A model generated the notes under the pieces. It did no database searches. It was not told the origin of the DNA and saw only the letters and a program-made list of their open reading frames with translations. 64,000 bases of DNA from Roseovarius sp. M141 (GTDB lineage: Bacteria; Pseudomonadota; Alphaproteobacteria; Rhodobacterales; Rhodobacteraceae): NCBI RefSeq assembly GCF_024355225.1, contig NZ_VCNH01000008.1, positions 930,001-994,000 of the forward strand, given 5' to 3'. Positions 62,424 through 64,000 of this stretch are shown one piece after another (positions within the stretch are counted from its first letter, which is position 1; every line of letters begins with the position of its first letter). The translations under genes were made by a program, and so were the position numbers.

Positions 62424-63580
62424 CTGATCGCAAGAATCGCCCCCTGTCGCCCGCCACGCGCCTTGCGCAGGCGCTGCACCATGTCGAAGAGCGCACCGGC
62501 GCCGTCGTGCCGCCCATTCAACTCTCGGCGACCTATGCGCGCGGCGCCGATTACGCGCCGCGCCAGCCCTATATCTACCGCCGCGACAGCAACGAGACGA
62601 CCGAGCATGCCGAGGCGATCATCGCCGATCTGGAGGGCGCAGCGGCCACCTTGCTGTTCGCGTCGGGCATGTCGGCGGCGGGGGCGGTGCTGGAGTCGCT
62701 CGCGCCGGGCGCGCATGTCCTCGCGCCGGGCGTGATGTATCACGGCGTGCTGCAACAGATGCACAAGCATCAGACCACCGGGCGACTTGCCATTACGCAG
62801 TATCCTGCGGGTGATCTGGACGCGATGCAGGCCGCCATCCGGCCCGGCCAGACGGCGCTGGTCTGGGTCGAGACGCCGAACAATCCCGACTGGACCGTGA
62901 CCGACATCGCAGCGGCGGCCAGGATCGCCCATGACGCAGGCGCACGCCTGATTGCCGATTGCACGGCCACGCCGCCCTGCTGCACGCGGGCGCTGGATCT
63001 GGGGGCCGATATATCGTTCCACTCCGCGACAAAATACCTGAACGGGCATTCCGATGTCACCGCAGGCGCGCTGTCGGTGTGCGAAACAGGTGCGATCTGG
63101 GATGCGATCGCAGATGTGCGCAAACTTCAGGGCACGATCCTGCACAGCTTCGATGCGTGGCTATTGATCCGGGGGATGCGCACGCTGATGCTGCGCGTGG
63201 AGCGGCAGACCGAAAACGCGCTGGCCATCGCGCAGCATTTCGAGGGGCATCCCCTGCTGCAATCGGTGCTCTATCCTGGCCTGCCATCCCATCCGGGGCA
63301 TGGGGTCGCCCTGCGCCAGACGGGGGGCATGTTCGGCGGCATGTTGTCGATCATCACCAAGGGCGGCGAGCAGACGGCCATCGACACCGCCCGCGCCTGC
63401 CGCCTGTTCTATCCCGCCACGTCGCTGGGCGGGGTCGAAAGCCTGATCGAACATCGCAAGACGGTATCGGGCCCCGGCTTTGACGTGCATCCAAACCTTC
63501 TGCGTCTATCCATCGGGATCGAGGACGCGCAGGATCTGATCGACGATCTGGAGCAGGCGCTGACCCACGCTGTCGGATGA
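62420..63580 (+). CDS. Cys/Met metabolism PLP enzyme (gamma-lyase/synthase family)
   Basis: 386 residues. Trans-sulfuration family motifs: YRRDSNETTEHAEAIIADLEGA (about 54-75), SGMSAAGAVL, WVETPNNPDWTVTDI (about 151) and the PLP lysine in SFHSATKYLNGHSDVTAGA (about 200). The ATG overlaps the soeC stop, so it is co-translated with sulfite dehydrogenase. Cystathionine gamma-synthase, methionine gamma-lyase or a sulfonated-amino-acid lyase are all possible. A GCACCG/CGGTGC hairpin follows the stop. Confidence 0.8.
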   Translation: MTDRKNRPLSPATRLAQALHHVEERTGAVVPPIQLSATYARGADYAPRQPYIYRRDSNETTEHAEAIIADLEGAAATLLFASGMSAAGAVLESLAPGAHVLAPGVMYHGVLQQMHKHQTTGRLAITQYPAGDLDAMQAAIRPGQTALVWVETPNNPDWTVTDIAAAARIAHDAGARLIADCTATPPCCTRALDLGADISFHSATKYLNGHSDVTAGALSVCETGAIWDAIADVRKLQGTILHSFDAWLLIRGMRTLMLRVERQTENALAIAQHFEGHPLLQSVLYPGLPSHPGHGVALRQTGGMFGGMLSIITKGGEQTAIDTARACRLFYPATSLGGVESLIEHRKTVSGPGFDVHPNLLRLSIGIEDAQDLIDDLEQALTHAVG

Positions 63581-63697
63581 TAGGCACCGGCGGGGCGGTG
63601 CGGAACAAAGGTGGCACATGCGGCCGTCAGGATTGCTTGCCTCCGGTGGATGACTCGGCGTATAAAGTCTGATTGCCAACGATTTGACGTGGATGCG

Positions 63698-64000
63698 ATG
63701 TCACTGGACCTGAAAGACGCTCTCAGCTTTTCGCCCGAACAGATGCGCGGAAACGATGTGTTCGCACATGCGATTCGACACAGCCGTCTGCCTCTGTGCA
63801 TCACCGATCCGACCCGGCCGGACGAGCCGATCATTTTCGCCAATCAGGCGTTTTGCGATCTGACGGGCTATGACGAGGCCGAATTCATCGGCAAGAATTG
63901 CCGCTTTCTTCAGGGCAAAGAGACGACCCGCGCCAGCGTCGAGGCGATCCGCGCTGCGCTGGCATCGAACGAAGTGGCGATGGTCGAGATTGTCAACTAT
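63698..64000 (+). CDS. LOV blue-light photoreceptor protein (3' end beyond window)
   Basis: 101 codons are visible from ATG 63698. After about 25 residues a PAS/LOV domain begins (RLPLCITDPTRPDEPIIFANQAFCDLTGY), and the photoactive signature GKNCRFLQG follows at about 66-74 with the flavin-adduct Cys. The RFLQG and the flavin-contact Asn are those of true LOV domains. The output domain is cut off: a histidine kinase (as in LOV-HK) or a short LOV protein are both possible. Confidence 0.85.
   Translation, partial: MSLDLKDALSFSPEQMRGNDVFAHAIRHSRLPLCITDPTRPDEPIIFANQAFCDLTGYDEAEFIGKNCRFLQGKETTRASVEAIRAALASNEVAMVEIVNY

Noticed and set aside
63584..63601. Intrinsic terminator after the PLP enzyme gene
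   Set aside because: The GCACCG/CGGTGC hairpin is real but is not followed by a T-run, so I did not list it as a terminator.

Overview
This 64 kb, GC-rich window looks like a chromosomal segment of a marine alphaproteobacterium of the Rhodobacteraceae (Roseobacter group). The evidence is the gene set: a DddQ-type DMSP lyase, taurine-pyruvate aminotransferase, the SoeABC sulfite dehydrogenase, an aa3-oxidase subunit IV micro-protein, DUF2125, DUF1285, DUF1523 and DUF6173 proteins, and a LuxI/LuxR pair. I saw no rRNA, tRNA or CRISPR array.

Layout. 1-6.3 kb: 3' part of a DMSP-lyase-family cupin, a decayed enolase-superfamily racemase, a class III aminotransferase, an MFS exporter, and an SLC13/RCK permease preceded by a possible 35-codon leader ORF. 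6.3-12.1 kb: an osmoregulated periplasmic glucan operon (opgG, a small ORF, opgH, opgC, minus strand) and an ExoY-type sugar transferase. 12.1-18.0 kb: the accessory part, with long non-coding stretches, an intact IS3/IS2-group insertion with target duplication, a small membrane protein, and a quorum-sensing locus (luxR, luxI, a possible 40-codon ORF, and a LuxR-like protein with no HTH). Two homologous, structured, non-coding elements lie at the two edges of this part.

18-29.3 kb: SDR/crotonase pair, DUF2125 protein, TldD/PmbA protein, inositol-phosphatase family protein, and a tight five-gene operon pyrB - two unknown genes - pseudo-dihydroorotase - plsY, followed by uracil-DNA glycosylase, a LysE exporter and moaB. 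29.5-36.3 kb: DsbD N-domain protein, AlgH, Sua5, an MBL hydrolase, small conserved proteins, a lipoprotein, and taurine-pyruvate aminotransferase. 36.4-43.8 kb: DUF1285 gene divergent from a MoxR - DUF58 - BatA/DUF4159 - membrane protein operon. 43.9-49.4 kb: glycolate oxidase glcDEF, a trypsin-like protease, and an hsp20 gene with a sigma-32-like promoter and a ROSE-like RNA-thermometer leader. 49.4-56.3 kb: succinate-semialdehyde dehydrogenase, a GluR0-like ligand-gated potassium channel, P1 peptidase, creatinase and small proteins. 56.3-64 kb: MocR/TauR-like regulator, soeABC, a gamma-lyase-type PLP enzyme overlapping soeC, and the start of a LOV photoreceptor gene cut by the window edge.

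Functional reading. The window combines organosulfur and nitrogen scavenging (DMSP, taurine, sulfite, creatine), glycolate oxidation, envelope glucan synthesis and AHL signalling. Operon calls rest on strand, spacing and frequent ATGA/GTGA overlaps. Product names rest on motif and family recognition by eye; no database search was possible.
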